Origin: CAVWCW01 sp963753615
GTDB lineage: Bacteria > Pseudomonadota > Gammaproteobacteria > Chromatiales > Chromatiaceae
NCBI GenBank assembly: GCA_963753615.1
Contig: CAVWCW010000008.1
Location: 495,746-559,745 of the forward strand
Reading direction: 5' to 3'
DNA length: 64,000 bases
Shown: in pieces, positions 27,413 through 36,447 of the stretch
How positions within the stretch are numbered: position 1 is the stretch's first letter
Layout: each line of letters starts with the position of its first letter
The notes under the pieces: generated by a model
Databases searched by the model: none
Seen by the model: only the letters and a program-made list of their open reading frames with translations
What the model was told of the DNA's origin: nothing
Made by a program: the position numbers and the translations under genes

Positions 27413-27815
27413 GAGATTTCGGGCGGCCTGGCTCGGGGAAGGTCTATCGCCAAGCTAAGTCGGTTCCGCGCCGCTGGTCAAGCCGACACCGCCGATTCAT
27501 CCACCCGCCGATCAGTCGTCGTGACGACCGCCAGGCTTGTCCCGGACCTAGCAAGAAAACTGAGAAAGGTTTCGGGCCCTTCAATCCCAACAACCGTTGA
27601 TCGCATGACCGCAAGGCTTGATCTCATGCACTTTTGCGGCCCGATTCCCTCTTGGTCTGTGCTGTGCCGACACCCAATGTTTCGGGCGACCCGGTCCGCA
27701 GCGAGAGGCCTATTCGCCCAACCGCCGCACCCCCTTCACTTCCGATGAAACTGTTTTCAATCTCGGGGGAATCTACCTATGCTGTGATCCTTTCTCGCCC
27801 CCATGAGCCGACGAG
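27413..27815. other. Divergent intergenic region, 403 bases
   Basis: It separates the minus-strand D-lactate dehydrogenase gene from the plus-strand MFS gene and must hold promoters for both. It contains GACCGCAAGGCTTGATCTCA (27607-27626), similar to GATTGCAAGACTTGACCTGA at 31397-31416, possibly a decayed mobile repeat. I see no gene. Confidence 0.4.
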
Positions 27816-29022
27816 ATGATCTGTTCCCACACCCCAGCCTTCTGGCGGGTCACCCTGGCCCTCTGCCTGGGCTCCGTGATGGTGTTCAGCAACCTCTACA
27901 TCACCCAACCGTTGCTGCCGGTGCTGCGGGAGGCATTCGCGATCAGCCCGCTGCAGGCAAGCGCCACGCTCTCGGTCAGCACCCTCGCCCTCGGGGCCTG
28001 CCTGCTGCTGTTCGGGCCCATGTCCGACGCCATCGGGCGCCGGGCGATCATCCTGGCGACGCTGGGGTTGTTAACGATCACCACCTGGGTGACGGCGGTT
28101 GCCGCCGATTACGAGACGCTGCTGTTGCTGCGGGGGCTTCAGGGCGCCTTTATCGCCGGCCTGCCGGCCACCGCCATGGCCTATATGGGCGAAGAGTTCG
28201 AGCCGAAGGCGTTGCTGCTGGCGGTCGGACTCTACATCGGCGCCAATTCCCTGGGCGGGATTGCCGGGCGCCTGCTCAGCGGCTGGGCAGCCTCGCACTG
28301 GGGCTGGCAGAGCAGCTTCCTGGTTCTCGGGGCGCTGGACCTGGCGTGCCTGCTGCTGGTGGTCTGGCTGCTGCCCGCCTCCCGCCGCTTCGAGCCCCGG
28401 CCACTGCGGCCCCGGCAGATGCTGGCCGATCTGTCGCTGCACCTGGCAAACCCGCTGATTCTGGTCGCCTGCCTGATCAGCGGCTTCGAATTTCTTCGTG
28501 TTCGTCAACCAGTACAGCTATATCACCTTCCTGCTCGCCGACGCACCCTATGGTCGCGGGCCCGACTGGTTGGGGATGCTGTTTCTGACATACCTGACCG
28601 GAACCCTGGCGGCGGGCTTCTCCGGGCGTCTGGTGGCGGGGCGTTCGCAACCCCTGGCGATGGCGGTCGGCACCCTGATTCTGGCCGGGGGTACGCTGCT
28701 GACCTTGATTCCGTCCCTGTGGACTATAGTTCTGGGGTTTTTCGTCAACGCCCTGGGTTTCTTCTTCGCCCACAGTCAGGCCGCCGGCTGGGTGACCCGG
28801 CAGGCAGAAACCGCCCGGGCCAGCGCCACATCCCTCTACCTGGTGTTCTATTACGCCGGAGCGACCCTGGGCGGCTTCTACCTCGCTCCCTTCTGGCGCT
28901 GGTGGGCCTGGAGCGGGGTGGTGATCGGTTCGCTGGCGGTGCTGGGCGGCACCCTGATGCTCGCGCTTTGGCTGCGGGCCCGGGAGCGCCGGGAGATGGA
29001 ACTCGAAGGCGGAACGGCATAA
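27816..29022 (+). CDS. MFS transporter (YnfM-like), one apparent frameshift
   Basis: The protein has about 12 membrane segments and the MFS signature in loop 2-3 (FGPMSDAIGRRAIILATL). The opening FSNLYITQPLLPVLREAFAI matches the YnfM/arabinose-efflux-like drug transporter group. One extra base near 28489 (GAATTTCTTCGTG) splits the frame after GFEF; the second half continues with FVNQYSYITFLLADAPYG. Reading through gives 401 residues, the family length. Substrate unknown. The indel may be an assembly error or a true loss. Confidence 0.85.
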
Positions 29023-29051
29023 TGAACGCTGCTCCGCCGCGAGCGGTCTGT

Positions 29052-29201
29052 AGGAAGCGCTGATTTAAAGCGTTTTCCGCGCGGGGCAGGATGCCCTGCC
29101 ATTTTCAGCCGCGCAAGCGACTGGAAATGAAGGCTTTCGGAAACCACGTTTTCGAAAGCCGTGCTGAGAAATGCCAGGGAAGGCATTTTTCAACGGCTCC
29201 T
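29052..29201 (-). repeat. Dispersed palindromic repeat, family 1, copy B
   Basis: The same element as at 7501-7651, in inverted orientation. Hairpins seen: AGGAAGCGC/GCGTTTTCC, GGGCAGG/CCTGCC, GGCTTTCG/CGAAAGCC (perfect 8 bp) and AAATGCC/GGCATTT. The last stem carries a compensatory change relative to AAAAAGCC/GGCTTTTT in the other copies. It lies shortly after the MFS gene. Confidence 0.8.
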
Positions 29202-29503
29202 GAAGGCGTTCGGAGTCCAGCTTGGACAGATAGATCGATCAACGGGAAGCCCGCTCCCGGCCCAGCCCTGAGCGGCGAATCATGCGCCTGGTTAACGACC
29301 CACGAACCCAGCTCGATCCAATTTATAGCCAATGGCATGCGGGAGATGGGACACGCGGTCTCGAGTTCCTGGGCCAACAGGACGGGAACCAAATGGGATG
29401 GGCTCACTTGATATTCCCAAGAAAACACAGCGCCTGGTCCGTTTTGCTGCTCAGATCCAGCCCCGGCTATTACCCCTGAGGTAAAGTTGAATCGCTCTTC
29501 GAG
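29202..29503. other. 302-base intergenic stretch, no gene seen
   Basis: This lies between repeat copy B and the end of the histidine kinase gene. I see no coding region, clear promoter or terminator in it. Confidence 0.4.
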
Positions 29504-31108
29504 TCACGCAGCGAGTCCCGTTCTTGGCCAGGTAAACCGAAAAGTGCTGCCCTTGTCTTCTTCGGAATCCAGCGTAACCGAACCGCCCTGTTCCTCCACG
29601 ATTTTCTTTACCAAAGCCAAGCCTATCCCGCTGTCGTTACCTACATCCCTGGGGGATAGGGTTTGAAACATCTTGAAAACCTTCTCGTGGTACTGCGGTG
29701 AAATCCCGCGACCGTCGTCCGCCACCGAAAACTCATAGAAATTTCCTGTCTCGCGCACAGTCACCCAAATGTGAGGCTGACTGCCCGAGTGGTGCTTGAC
29801 GGCATTACCGACCAGATTAGCAAACACCTGCCCCAGCCGCAGCCGGTCGGTGCGCAGAGTAGGCATGTCGGGTGCGATCTCGACAACAACATCCGCCGGT
29901 AAAGACAGCATATCCAAAGTCTCCTCCAGCAATGTCCCGGTGTCGACCATTTGCTCAGTGCCGTAAATCCTTCCAACCCTCGAGTACTCCAGCAGCCCTT
30001 CAATCAGCGCCTGCATGCGCCCCACGCGATCCTTTAAGAGCACAAACTGTTCGGCAGTAGCTTCGCTCAGTTTCCCGTCCAGATCTTCTTGGAGCCAACC
30101 TGCCAGATTCGCGATTCCTCGAAGCGGAGCTTTGAGGTCGTGGGATGTCACGTATGCGAACTGTTCCAGTTCTTCGGCACGGCGTTTGGCCTCGGCGGTA
30201 CGTTGCGCAACGCGCTCCTCCAGCGTCTCGTTGAGTTCCTTTAGCTCCCGCTCGGCTCGTCGGCGTTCAGAAACTTCTGTCGAAAGTTCGCGGTTGATGC
30301 TCACAAGTTCAGCGGTACGCTCCTGCACCCGCGTTTCCAGCTCGTCTCGCGTTTTTTGCAGCGCTTCCTCCCACTGTTTGCGCTCGGTGATGTCCTCGAC
30401 AATCGACCAAATGAATTCCCCGCCATCGCGATCCCTCACCAGTACACCGTTGAGACGCAGAGGTACATGAGCGCCATCGCGGCGAACGTATTCTTTCTCG
30501 TAGGGACCATAGTGGCCAACGCTGGCGAGGGATTCCAACTGTCGCGCCTCTTCGGGTTCGTACTTCTTCGGCGTCAACGCCCAGTAGTCGATTGCCTTCA
30601 ACTCTTCCTCAGAATAGCCGCAGATGCGCCGAAAGGATTCGTTGAATTCCACATAGCGCCCATTCATATCTGTCAACGCGATGCCGAGCGGAGACAGTTC
30701 ATAGAGGCCACGCAGCTTCGCCTCGTTTTCTCTGAGCGCGTGTTCTAGCCGCTTACGTTCCGAGACCTCAATATTCAGTGACTCAATCGTGCCAGTTAGC
30801 TCGTCGGTCCGCTCCTTAACCCGAATCTCAAACTCATCGCGAGTCCTGAGTAACCTTTCACCCATTTCCTTCCGCTCGGAGAAATACTGGTTCATGGGCC
30901 GATAGGCCGTCAATATTATTATGATCGGAAGAACCGTAATAGAGAGGGTCATAGCGTCGGCCAGCTTCTCTATGGTCGGCGATTTCAGCGTTGGCATCTG
31001 CCATAGAATGGCCAAGGCAACAGCCTCAAAGATAAAGATCACCCCCAGGGAAATCGCCAGAATCGAAAGGAAAGGAGAACGAGAGGCTTTCAGGTTCATG
31101 GATTCCAT
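29504..31108 (-). CDS. Membrane-anchored PAS histidine kinase
   Basis: The 534-residue protein has two N-terminal membrane segments (ILAISLGVIFIFEAVALAIL, AMTLSITVLPIIIILTAY), coiled coil, a PAS domain (about residues 130-245), a second coiled coil and a HisKA/HATPase core. The phospho-acceptor is His in TSHDLKAPLRGI; N box LVGNAVKHH and G boxes DDGRGIS and GIGLALVKK are intact. The HATPase group resembles phytochrome-like kinases with the FAYVTSHDLKAPLR motif. No response regulator is adjacent. It follows the EAL gene by 30 bases on the same strand, suggesting joint action. Confidence 0.88.
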   Translation of the reverse strand: MESMNLKASRSPFLSILAISLGVIFIFEAVALAILWQMPTLKSPTIEKLADAMTLSITVLPIIIILTAYRPMNQYFSERKEMGERLLRTRDEFEIRVKERTDELTGTIESLNIEVSERKRLEHALRENEAKLRGLYELSPLGIALTDMNGRYVEFNESFRRICGYSEEELKAIDYWALTPKKYEPEEARQLESLASVGHYGPYEKEYVRRDGAHVPLRLNGVLVRDRDGGEFIWSIVEDITERKQWEEALQKTRDELETRVQERTAELVSINRELSTEVSERRRAERELKELNETLEERVAQRTAEAKRRAEELEQFAYVTSHDLKAPLRGIANLAGWLQEDLDGKLSEATAEQFVLLKDRVGRMQALIEGLLEYSRVGRIYGTEQMVDTGTLLEETLDMLSLPADVVVEIAPDMPTLRTDRLRLGQVFANLVGNAVKHHSGSQPHIWVTVRETGNFYEFSVADDGRGISPQYHEKVFKMFQTLSPRDVGNDSGIGLALVKKIVEEQGGSVTLDSEEDKGSTFRFTWPRTGLAA

Positions 31109-31138
31109 GTTTTTGGGTCGCTCCGTAGGCGACCACTA

Positions 31139-32236
31139 CTAAGACGTCCCAACGTCGGACCATTCACAATGCGAGTGAAGCTTAGGGAAACGCTGATTTA
31201 ATCGCGTTTCCCGTGCAGGGCAGGATACCGCGGCATTTTCAGGCGTCCAACCGCGTGAAAATGAAGGCTTTCGGAAACCGCGTTTTCGAAACCCGTGCTG
31301 CAAAAAGCCACGGAAGGCTTTTTTCAGCGTCTCCTTAGGGTATTTAAGCACGAGAAACCGGCCAAGTCTTGCAATCGCATGTATCGCCGTGCGCAGGATT
31401 GCAAGACTTGACCTGATGCGCCTCGATGAGAAATGAGCCACTTTCTGAAAATAAACCGAGCCCGCCCGGTCGATTAAACTCCCGGAAACGCCAGCTTCCC
31501 GGTGATAAGCGATGAAAGCCGCGGCAGGAATCGGGCGCGAGAGGTAGAAACCCTGTACCGCCTGGACACCGGCCTCACGGAGCGCTACGAGTTGTTGTTC
31601 CGTTTCGACTCCCTCGGCAGTTACCACCAGTCCCGACGATCCCAGCAAGGCCGAAATGCTCTGGAGCCAGTCGGGGGTCGGGTTCTGCGGGCTGATCTGT
31701 GCTATCAACGACCTGTCAAGCTTGATGATGTCGAACTTGCAGCGCGCCAGGATTGCCAAATTGGCCCCGTTTACGAGAGTGACATCATCCAAGGCAACTC
31801 GGATTCCCATCTCATGGGCCCTATTCATGGCGGCAACCGCGATTGAGTCGGGCAGTCCTCGCTCGGTGAGTTCCAGGACTATTTGCGGGGCCAACGCGTT
31901 CAGCCCCGATTTCTCCCCGGCATACATCAATCCGCCACGTCCAACGATCTCTGGTGGAACGTTGATGCTGATGTGGGTGTCGGGATGTTCCCCCAGCCAG
32001 CCGCCCACTTCGACCGCCACGGTTTCAACCACCCAGTAGGTGAGCAAACCGGAAAACGGGGTGTTCTCCATGAGCGGGATGAAGTCCAAGGGCGATACGA
32101 CGCCGTTCGGCCGCTTCCAGCGGGTGAGTGCTTCCGCGCCGATACATCGACCGTCGGTCAACGAGATGATCGGCAAGTATTCCAGGAAGAACTCCCTGCG
32201 GTGAAAGGCGGCCAAAAATTCGTCTGCGTTGATCAT
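31139..32236 (-). CDS. EAL-domain cyclic-di-GMP phosphodiesterase with repeat-derived C-terminus
   Basis: The 365-residue protein is a stand-alone EAL domain. The signature EALTR (usual EALLR) and the catalytic set look intact: Asn in SINVPPE, Glu in ELTERG, the DD pair in ALDDVT, Lys in IKLDRS, Glu in TAEGVE and Gln in VQGFYLSRPI. It should hydrolyse cyclic di-GMP to pGpG. The domain proper ends near residue 255; the last 65 or so residues are encoded by dispersed repeat copy C. It precedes the PAS kinase gene. Confidence 0.85.
   Translation of the reverse strand: MINADEFLAAFHRREFFLEYLPIISLTDGRCIGAEALTRWKRPNGVVSPLDFIPLMENTPFSGLLTYWVVETVAVEVGGWLGEHPDTHISINVPPEIVGRGGLMYAGEKSGLNALAPQIVLELTERGLPDSIAVAAMNRAHEMGIRVALDDVTLVNGANLAILARCKFDIIKLDRSLIAQISPQNPTPDWLQSISALLGSSGLVVTAEGVETEQQLVALREAGVQAVQGFYLSRPIPAAAFIAYHREAGVSGSLIDRAGSVYFQKVAHFSSRRIRSSLAILRTAIHAIARLGRFLVLKYPKETLKKAFRGFLQHGFRKRGFRKPSFSRGWTPENAAVSCPARETRLNQRFPKLHSHCEWSDVGTS
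31182..31336 (-). repeat. Dispersed palindromic repeat, family 1, copy C
   Basis: Same orientation as copy B. Hairpins GGGAAACGC/GCGTTTCCC (around TGATTTAATC), GGCTTTCG/CGAAAC-like and AAAAGCC/GGCTTTT are present. It overlaps the 3' end of the EAL gene and is translated there. In copy A (same relative strand) the translated frame gives nearly the same peptide (HGFRKRGFRKPSF). Confidence 0.8.
31363..31410. repeat. Perfect 14-bp inverted repeat
   Basis: CAAGTCTTGCAATC (31363-31376) and GATTGCAAGACTTG (31397-31410) form a perfect 14-base stem with a 20-base loop, next to repeat copy C. It would form a strong hairpin; there is no T run, so it is not a typical terminator. Confidence 0.7.
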
Positions 32237-32575
32237 GCCTGTCCTTCGAAAATTGAATCAGGAACCAGTGCCCCGCAATCCGACCTGAATGTGACCTTTC
32301 TACCGCCAACGAAAGCCGGAATCGGCGTACTCGAAGCGCGCGTAACGAACGGAGAATGCATCCGCGGTGATCATTATAGCGGCCATGGCCGGCTTATATT
32401 CTCAGCTTCTTAAGGGATGCTTTTTCTTGGTTTCAGGGGCTCTTACCACGTTGACCAAGTTCCCGTCTCGGCCTAGAGAAGCGCGGGTTTCCACACCCGA
32501 TTATACGAAAATTCGAGCAATTTTAGGCGAAGTGCCCGAGAATAGCCGCCATTACAGAGCTTCCGAGGCCCCTTG
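32237..32575. other. 339-base divergent intergenic region
   Basis: Lies between the EAL gene (minus) and the SLT-SPOR gene (plus), so it should contain both promoters. I see no conserved site or gene in it. Confidence 0.35.
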
Positions 32576-34870
32576 ATGGAGAACCGGCCATTGATCTTTC
32601 TCGACTCGGCGTCGTCTCACCCTGACCGAAGTTTGATCACTCCCCCGCTTTGCCCGCCGGCGGCTATCCAGCAGGGATCGATCCGCCGCCCGGGCGTCCC
32701 CGCATTCTTGCTCTTGTTTTTGCTGTTCACCGCGCCCTTTCCGGTAAAGGGAGCGAACGTCGTTGTGCCAATCGAGCTCGACTACCAGCTGATGCGCCTG
32801 TTGCTCATCAGCCAGTTGTTCAACACGCCGGAGCAGAGCGCGGAAATCCTCAACGATCCGACCGGGTGCAGCCGGATTCTGCTGACCAACCCGCGCGTCG
32901 GCCCAAGACAGGCGGAGCTGGAAATCATCACCGACGTCCGGGCGACGCTCGGCGTCGGCTCGGGCGGCCGCTGCGCCGAGCTATTGCAGTGGCGGGGCAG
33001 CGCCGGATTTCTCGGCCGACCGATTGTTCAACCCGGAGCGACGGCTGTGCGGATAGAACCGACCGACACCTGGCTGGCCGCCGCGGACGGCAGCAAGATC
33101 ACGTCCGGGAAGCTGTGGGATCTAGCCCGCCCTCGACTACAGCCTCTGCTCAACCGCTTTACGTTCGACCTCGCCCCCTCGATTCAAGCACTCGGAACCA
33201 TGCTGCCGGAAGTTCTTCCGCATCGCTCCGCGCAGCAAGTGCAGACGATCGTCGACAGTTTGACTGTGAGCGATATACAGGTTTCGGCCTCCAGCCTCGA
33301 TATATCGCTCCAGTTTCAAGTCGAAGAACTGGCAGAGCAGCCCCGGCCCGAGGCCGCTCTAACCGATCAGGAACTCCAGCAGTGGGAGTCGCGGTGGCAG
33401 ATGATGGATGCGTTGTTCACCTTCGCCGTCAAACACTACGCGTCCGCAACCGGTCTCCAGGAACTGCGCGGCACGTTGCTGGACGTCCTCATCGATAGCC
33501 GTTATCGACTGCGGGACGCGCTGACTGCACCCGCCAGCCGCTCGGACGACCCGGTGCGACACTGGTTTGTCGACAGTTGGAAACAACTGAGCCCGGTTAT
33601 CCGTCAGATCGGCCTGGAACAAACCGGGCAAGAGCCGCTCGTTTGGATCAGTCTGCTGACTGCCACCGATGCACTGTACGCGCTGGATCGGCTGGGGCCC
33701 TCTATCGGATTGGAGATTTCCGCCGATGGTCTGCGGCGTCTGGCTCGGCTGATCAACGCGAAGACCACTGCCGACCCGCTGCGCTACGACGAGGCGGTAG
33801 ACCCTGACCTGCAACGGCTGTTTCTTGACCCCGCTCCGCTCGCGCCCGAGCAGCCCTCGGGGTTTCGATTCGACCTCTGGCCGGTAAGTTCTGCGTGGGC
33901 CGCGACATCGACCGAGCGACTCGATCTCTGGGCGCCGCGCAAAGACCAGCTGGGTGAATACCTGCCATTGGTAGCCCGCCTGTTAAATACGACGGTCGAC
34001 GAGGCGTTAAAAAAAAGCGGACTCGAGCCGCAGGTCTCCAAGCTGTTCCGGCAACTGGTTCTGGCGACTGCCTGGCAGGAGAGCTGCTGGCGGCAATTCG
34101 TGGTCGTCAAGGGGAAAGTCGAACCCCTGCGCTCGGGCAGCGGCGATGTCGGGCTGATGCAGATTAACGAAAAGGTCTGGCGCGGATTCTACGACATCCA
34201 AAAGCTGCGCTGGGATGTCTCCTACAATAGCCAGGCCGGAGCAGGCGTCCTTCTCAACTACCTGGTTAAGTATGCGTTGAAACGGGCCGAAAACAAGCGG
34301 CCCGGCGGACTCGACAACCTGGCCCGAGCGAGCTACTCCGCCTACAACGGTGGACCCGGCCAGGTCTCCCGATACCGCAATTCCCGTGCGGCGTCGACCC
34401 ACAAGAAAGTCGATGCCGCTTTCTGGAAGAAATATCAACAAGTGAAGGCAGGTAACGAACTGAACGTAATCCAATGCCTCGATGGAGGCGCAAAGATCCC
34501 GGCAAAGGGACAACCCGCGCCAACCCGGGCCAAGAACGACGCCAGCAACAACAAGAAGCGCCCTGCCGCAGCACCTGGCGCGGCCTCCCGCGATGACGGC
34601 GAACGCTGGGCGTCCACCCAGGACAACAAACACTTTACGCTGCAGTTGGCGGTGTTCAGCAAACGAGAGTCTGCCCGGAAGTTTATCGCACAACACAAGC
34701 TTACCGGGCAAGCCGGGATCTTTCCGACCCGAAAGGGCAAGACCACTCAGTTCACAGTACTCTACGGCAGCTACGCCAAACGCGCCGACGCAGATCGCGC
34801 CAAAAGCAGACTGAAACACCTCAAACCCTGGGTGCGGCAGTTTGGCGAGGTGCGAAAAACGGGTCGTTAG
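32576..34870 (+). CDS. Lytic transglycosylase with C-terminal SPOR domain
   Basis: The 764-residue protein has an N-terminal hydrophobic stretch (FLLLFLLFTAPFPVKGA), a long region without recognised family (about 60-470), then an SLT domain. The catalytic Glu lies in ATAWQESCWRQF, followed by the typical GDVGLMQINEKVWRGFYD and YSAYNGGPGQVSRYRN. A Lys/Ala-rich linker leads to a SPOR domain (HFTLQLAVFSKRESARKF) that binds denuded septal peptidoglycan. It cleaves cell-wall glycan strands, probably at division sites. An ATG at 32576 was preferred over the adjacent TTG at 32573. Confidence 0.88.
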   Translation: MENRPLIFLDSASSHPDRSLITPPLCPPAAIQQGSIRRPGVPAFLLLFLLFTAPFPVKGANVVVPIELDYQLMRLLLISQLFNTPEQSAEILNDPTGCSRILLTNPRVGPRQAELEIITDVRATLGVGSGGRCAELLQWRGSAGFLGRPIVQPGATAVRIEPTDTWLAAADGSKITSGKLWDLARPRLQPLLNRFTFDLAPSIQALGTMLPEVLPHRSAQQVQTIVDSLTVSDIQVSASSLDISLQFQVEELAEQPRPEAALTDQELQQWESRWQMMDALFTFAVKHYASATGLQELRGTLLDVLIDSRYRLRDALTAPASRSDDPVRHWFVDSWKQLSPVIRQIGLEQTGQEPLVWISLLTATDALYALDRLGPSIGLEISADGLRRLARLINAKTTADPLRYDEAVDPDLQRLFLDPAPLAPEQPSGFRFDLWPVSSAWAATSTERLDLWAPRKDQLGEYLPLVARLLNTTVDEALKKSGLEPQVSKLFRQLVLATAWQESCWRQFVVVKGKVEPLRSGSGDVGLMQINEKVWRGFYDIQKLRWDVSYNSQAGAGVLLNYLVKYALKRAENKRPGGLDNLARASYSAYNGGPGQVSRYRNSRAASTHKKVDAAFWKKYQQVKAGNELNVIQCLDGGAKIPAKGQPAPTRAKNDASNNKKRPAAAPGAASRDDGERWASTQDNKHFTLQLAVFSKRESARKFIAQHKLTGQAGIFPTRKGKTTQFTVLYGSYAKRADADRAKSRLKHLKPWVRQFGEVRKTGR

Positions 34871-34973
34871 TGAACGCTTCACCGAGACGGTGGGCGGCCA
34901 ATTTCGACCAGCAGGAAACCGCTTAGCCCGCATATTTCAGTGCGCCGCATCCCTGGCTGGTTCCTGCACGTCT

Positions 34974-35060
34974 GGGCTTGCTCTTCACTCAACCGATAGC
35001 TACGGCTATCGATTTCGCGCCAGAGACGCCTTACCTGGTGAAATATCCGGGCTGCAGCCG
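34974..35060 (-). repeat. Dispersed repeat, family 2, copy 2 (shorter, inverted)
   Basis: It holds GGGCTTGCTCTTCACT, the palindrome CGATAGCTACGGCTATCG and GATTTCGCGCCAGAG, inverted relative to the copies at 20751 and 39730. An internal part present in the other copies is missing. It lies between the SLT-SPOR gene and the sigma-54 regulator. Confidence 0.7.
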
Positions 35061-35088
35061 GGTGCCGCGGCGGGGTACCCAGTCGACC

Positions 35089-36444
35089 TCAAAAGGCCTT
35101 CGCAAGGCCATGGCGCTTGATCAGCCGGTAGACGTTGCGCTCGCTGACCTTGAGCACCTCCGCCACCTTCGCGCGATGGCCGGAGAATTTTTCCAGCTGC
35201 ATTCTCAGATAGGCAGCCTCCAATTCATCCAGCGATGGATCCTTGTCGAAGTTCAATGAAATATTGCCGTTGCGCTTTTTGCTGCTGTTGCCGAACGCGA
35301 GGTGCTCTATGCGGATGGTGGTCTTATCGCGGGACAAGATAATGGCCCTTTCCACCACGTTCTTTAGCTCCCGCACGTTGCCAGGCCAGTCGTAGGCGAT
35401 GAGCTGACGCATCGCTTCACCGTTGATCTTCTTGTCGATGCGCCGCGAGAAGTTGTGGTGCTGGATGAAGTGGTCCGCCAGGTAGGGTATGTCCTCCCGC
35501 CGGTCGCGCAGCGGCGGGGTCTCGATCGCGAAGCCGTTCAGGCGGTAGTACAGGTCCGAGCGGAATTCGCCCCGCTCGCTCATTTGCTCCAGGTTGCGGT
35601 TGGTGGCCGCCACCACCCGGGTGTTGGCGACCAGGTCCTTGTTACCGCCCAGTCTCCGGAACCGGCCTGTTTCCAATACCCGCAAGAGCTTGGCTTGGAG
35701 TGATGCGTCGATTTCACCGATCTCGTCGAGGAAAAGCGTCCCCCCATCGGCGCCTTCGATAAGCCCCTTTTTCTGTCGGTCCGCCCCGGTGAAGGCGCCT
35801 TTTTCGTGGCCGAAGAGCTCCGACTCGAACAGTTTTTCTTGCAGGGTGCAACAGTCCACGGCCACGAAGTTGCGTTTCGCCCGCTCGCTGCGCTCGTGAA
35901 TGGCACGCGCCACCAGCTCCTTGCCGGTACCGCTGTCGCCCTGGACGAGCACGGTCATGTCGGTAGGGGCTACGGCATCTATCAGCTCCTGGACCTTGTC
36001 CAGGGGCTCACTCACACCGATCATAAAGCTACCGCTTCCCTCCTTGGCCTTGAGCCGCCGCATGCAGAACTGGTGCTCTTGGCGCAGTTCTGCATCATCC
36101 AGCGCCCGCTGCGAGAGCAGCATCAGCTCCTCCGGACTGACGGGCTTGACAAGGTAGTCGAAAGCGCCGGCCTTCATGGCTTGGACGGCGTCCCTCACCG
36201 ACCCATAGGCTGTCAGATAAATTACCGGCTGGCTCTTTGCCAGTTCCGGCAGCCGTTTCAGGCTGCTTCCGTCCGGCAGCTTTCCGTCGGTGATGATCAA
36301 GTTGGGTTCGTTTGTCCCCAGAAACTGGTCGGCCTCCTGCCAGCTGCCGACGCCTGTTACCTCGTGATTTAGTTCACGCAGGTACTGGGCCATCAATCGC
36401 CTCAGGACCTGGTCGTCTTCGATGACTAGAATATGCTTTTGCAA
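35089..36444 (-). CDS. NtrC-family sigma-54 response regulator
   Basis: The 451-residue protein has a receiver domain (phospho-acceptor Asp53 in IITDGKLPDG, Lys in LVKPVS), a sigma-54 AAA+ domain and a Fis-type helix-turn-helix. The AAA+ part has Walker A GDSGTGKE, the sigma-54-contacting GAFTGA loop, Walker B GGTLFLDEIGE and RSDLYYRLNGF; the HTH is AKVAEVLKVSERNVYRLIKR. It activates sigma-54 promoters from upstream sites. Partner: the heme-motif kinase 3 bases upstream in the same operon. Likely targets are the two sigma-54 promoters at 38.8 and 40.3 kb. Confidence 0.93.
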   Translation of the reverse strand: MQKHILVIEDDQVLRRLMAQYLRELNHEVTGVGSWQEADQFLGTNEPNLIITDGKLPDGSSLKRLPELAKSQPVIYLTAYGSVRDAVQAMKAGAFDYLVKPVSPEELMLLSQRALDDAELRQEHQFCMRRLKAKEGSGSFMIGVSEPLDKVQELIDAVAPTDMTVLVQGDSGTGKELVARAIHERSERAKRNFVAVDCCTLQEKLFESELFGHEKGAFTGADRQKKGLIEGADGGTLFLDEIGEIDASLQAKLLRVLETGRFRRLGGNKDLVANTRVVAATNRNLEQMSERGEFRSDLYYRLNGFAIETPPLRDRREDIPYLADHFIQHHNFSRRIDKKINGEAMRQLIAYDWPGNVRELKNVVERAIILSRDKTTIRIEHLAFGNSSKKRNGNISLNFDKDPSLDELEAAYLRMQLEKFSGHRAKVAEVLKVSERNVYRLIKRHGLAKAF

Positions 36445-36447
36445 GGC

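Noticed and set aside
25385..27748. 787-residue plus-strand open frame opposite the D-lactate dehydrogenase
   Set aside because: Antisense shadow; the minus strand encodes a clear FAD/Fe-S enzyme with intact motifs.
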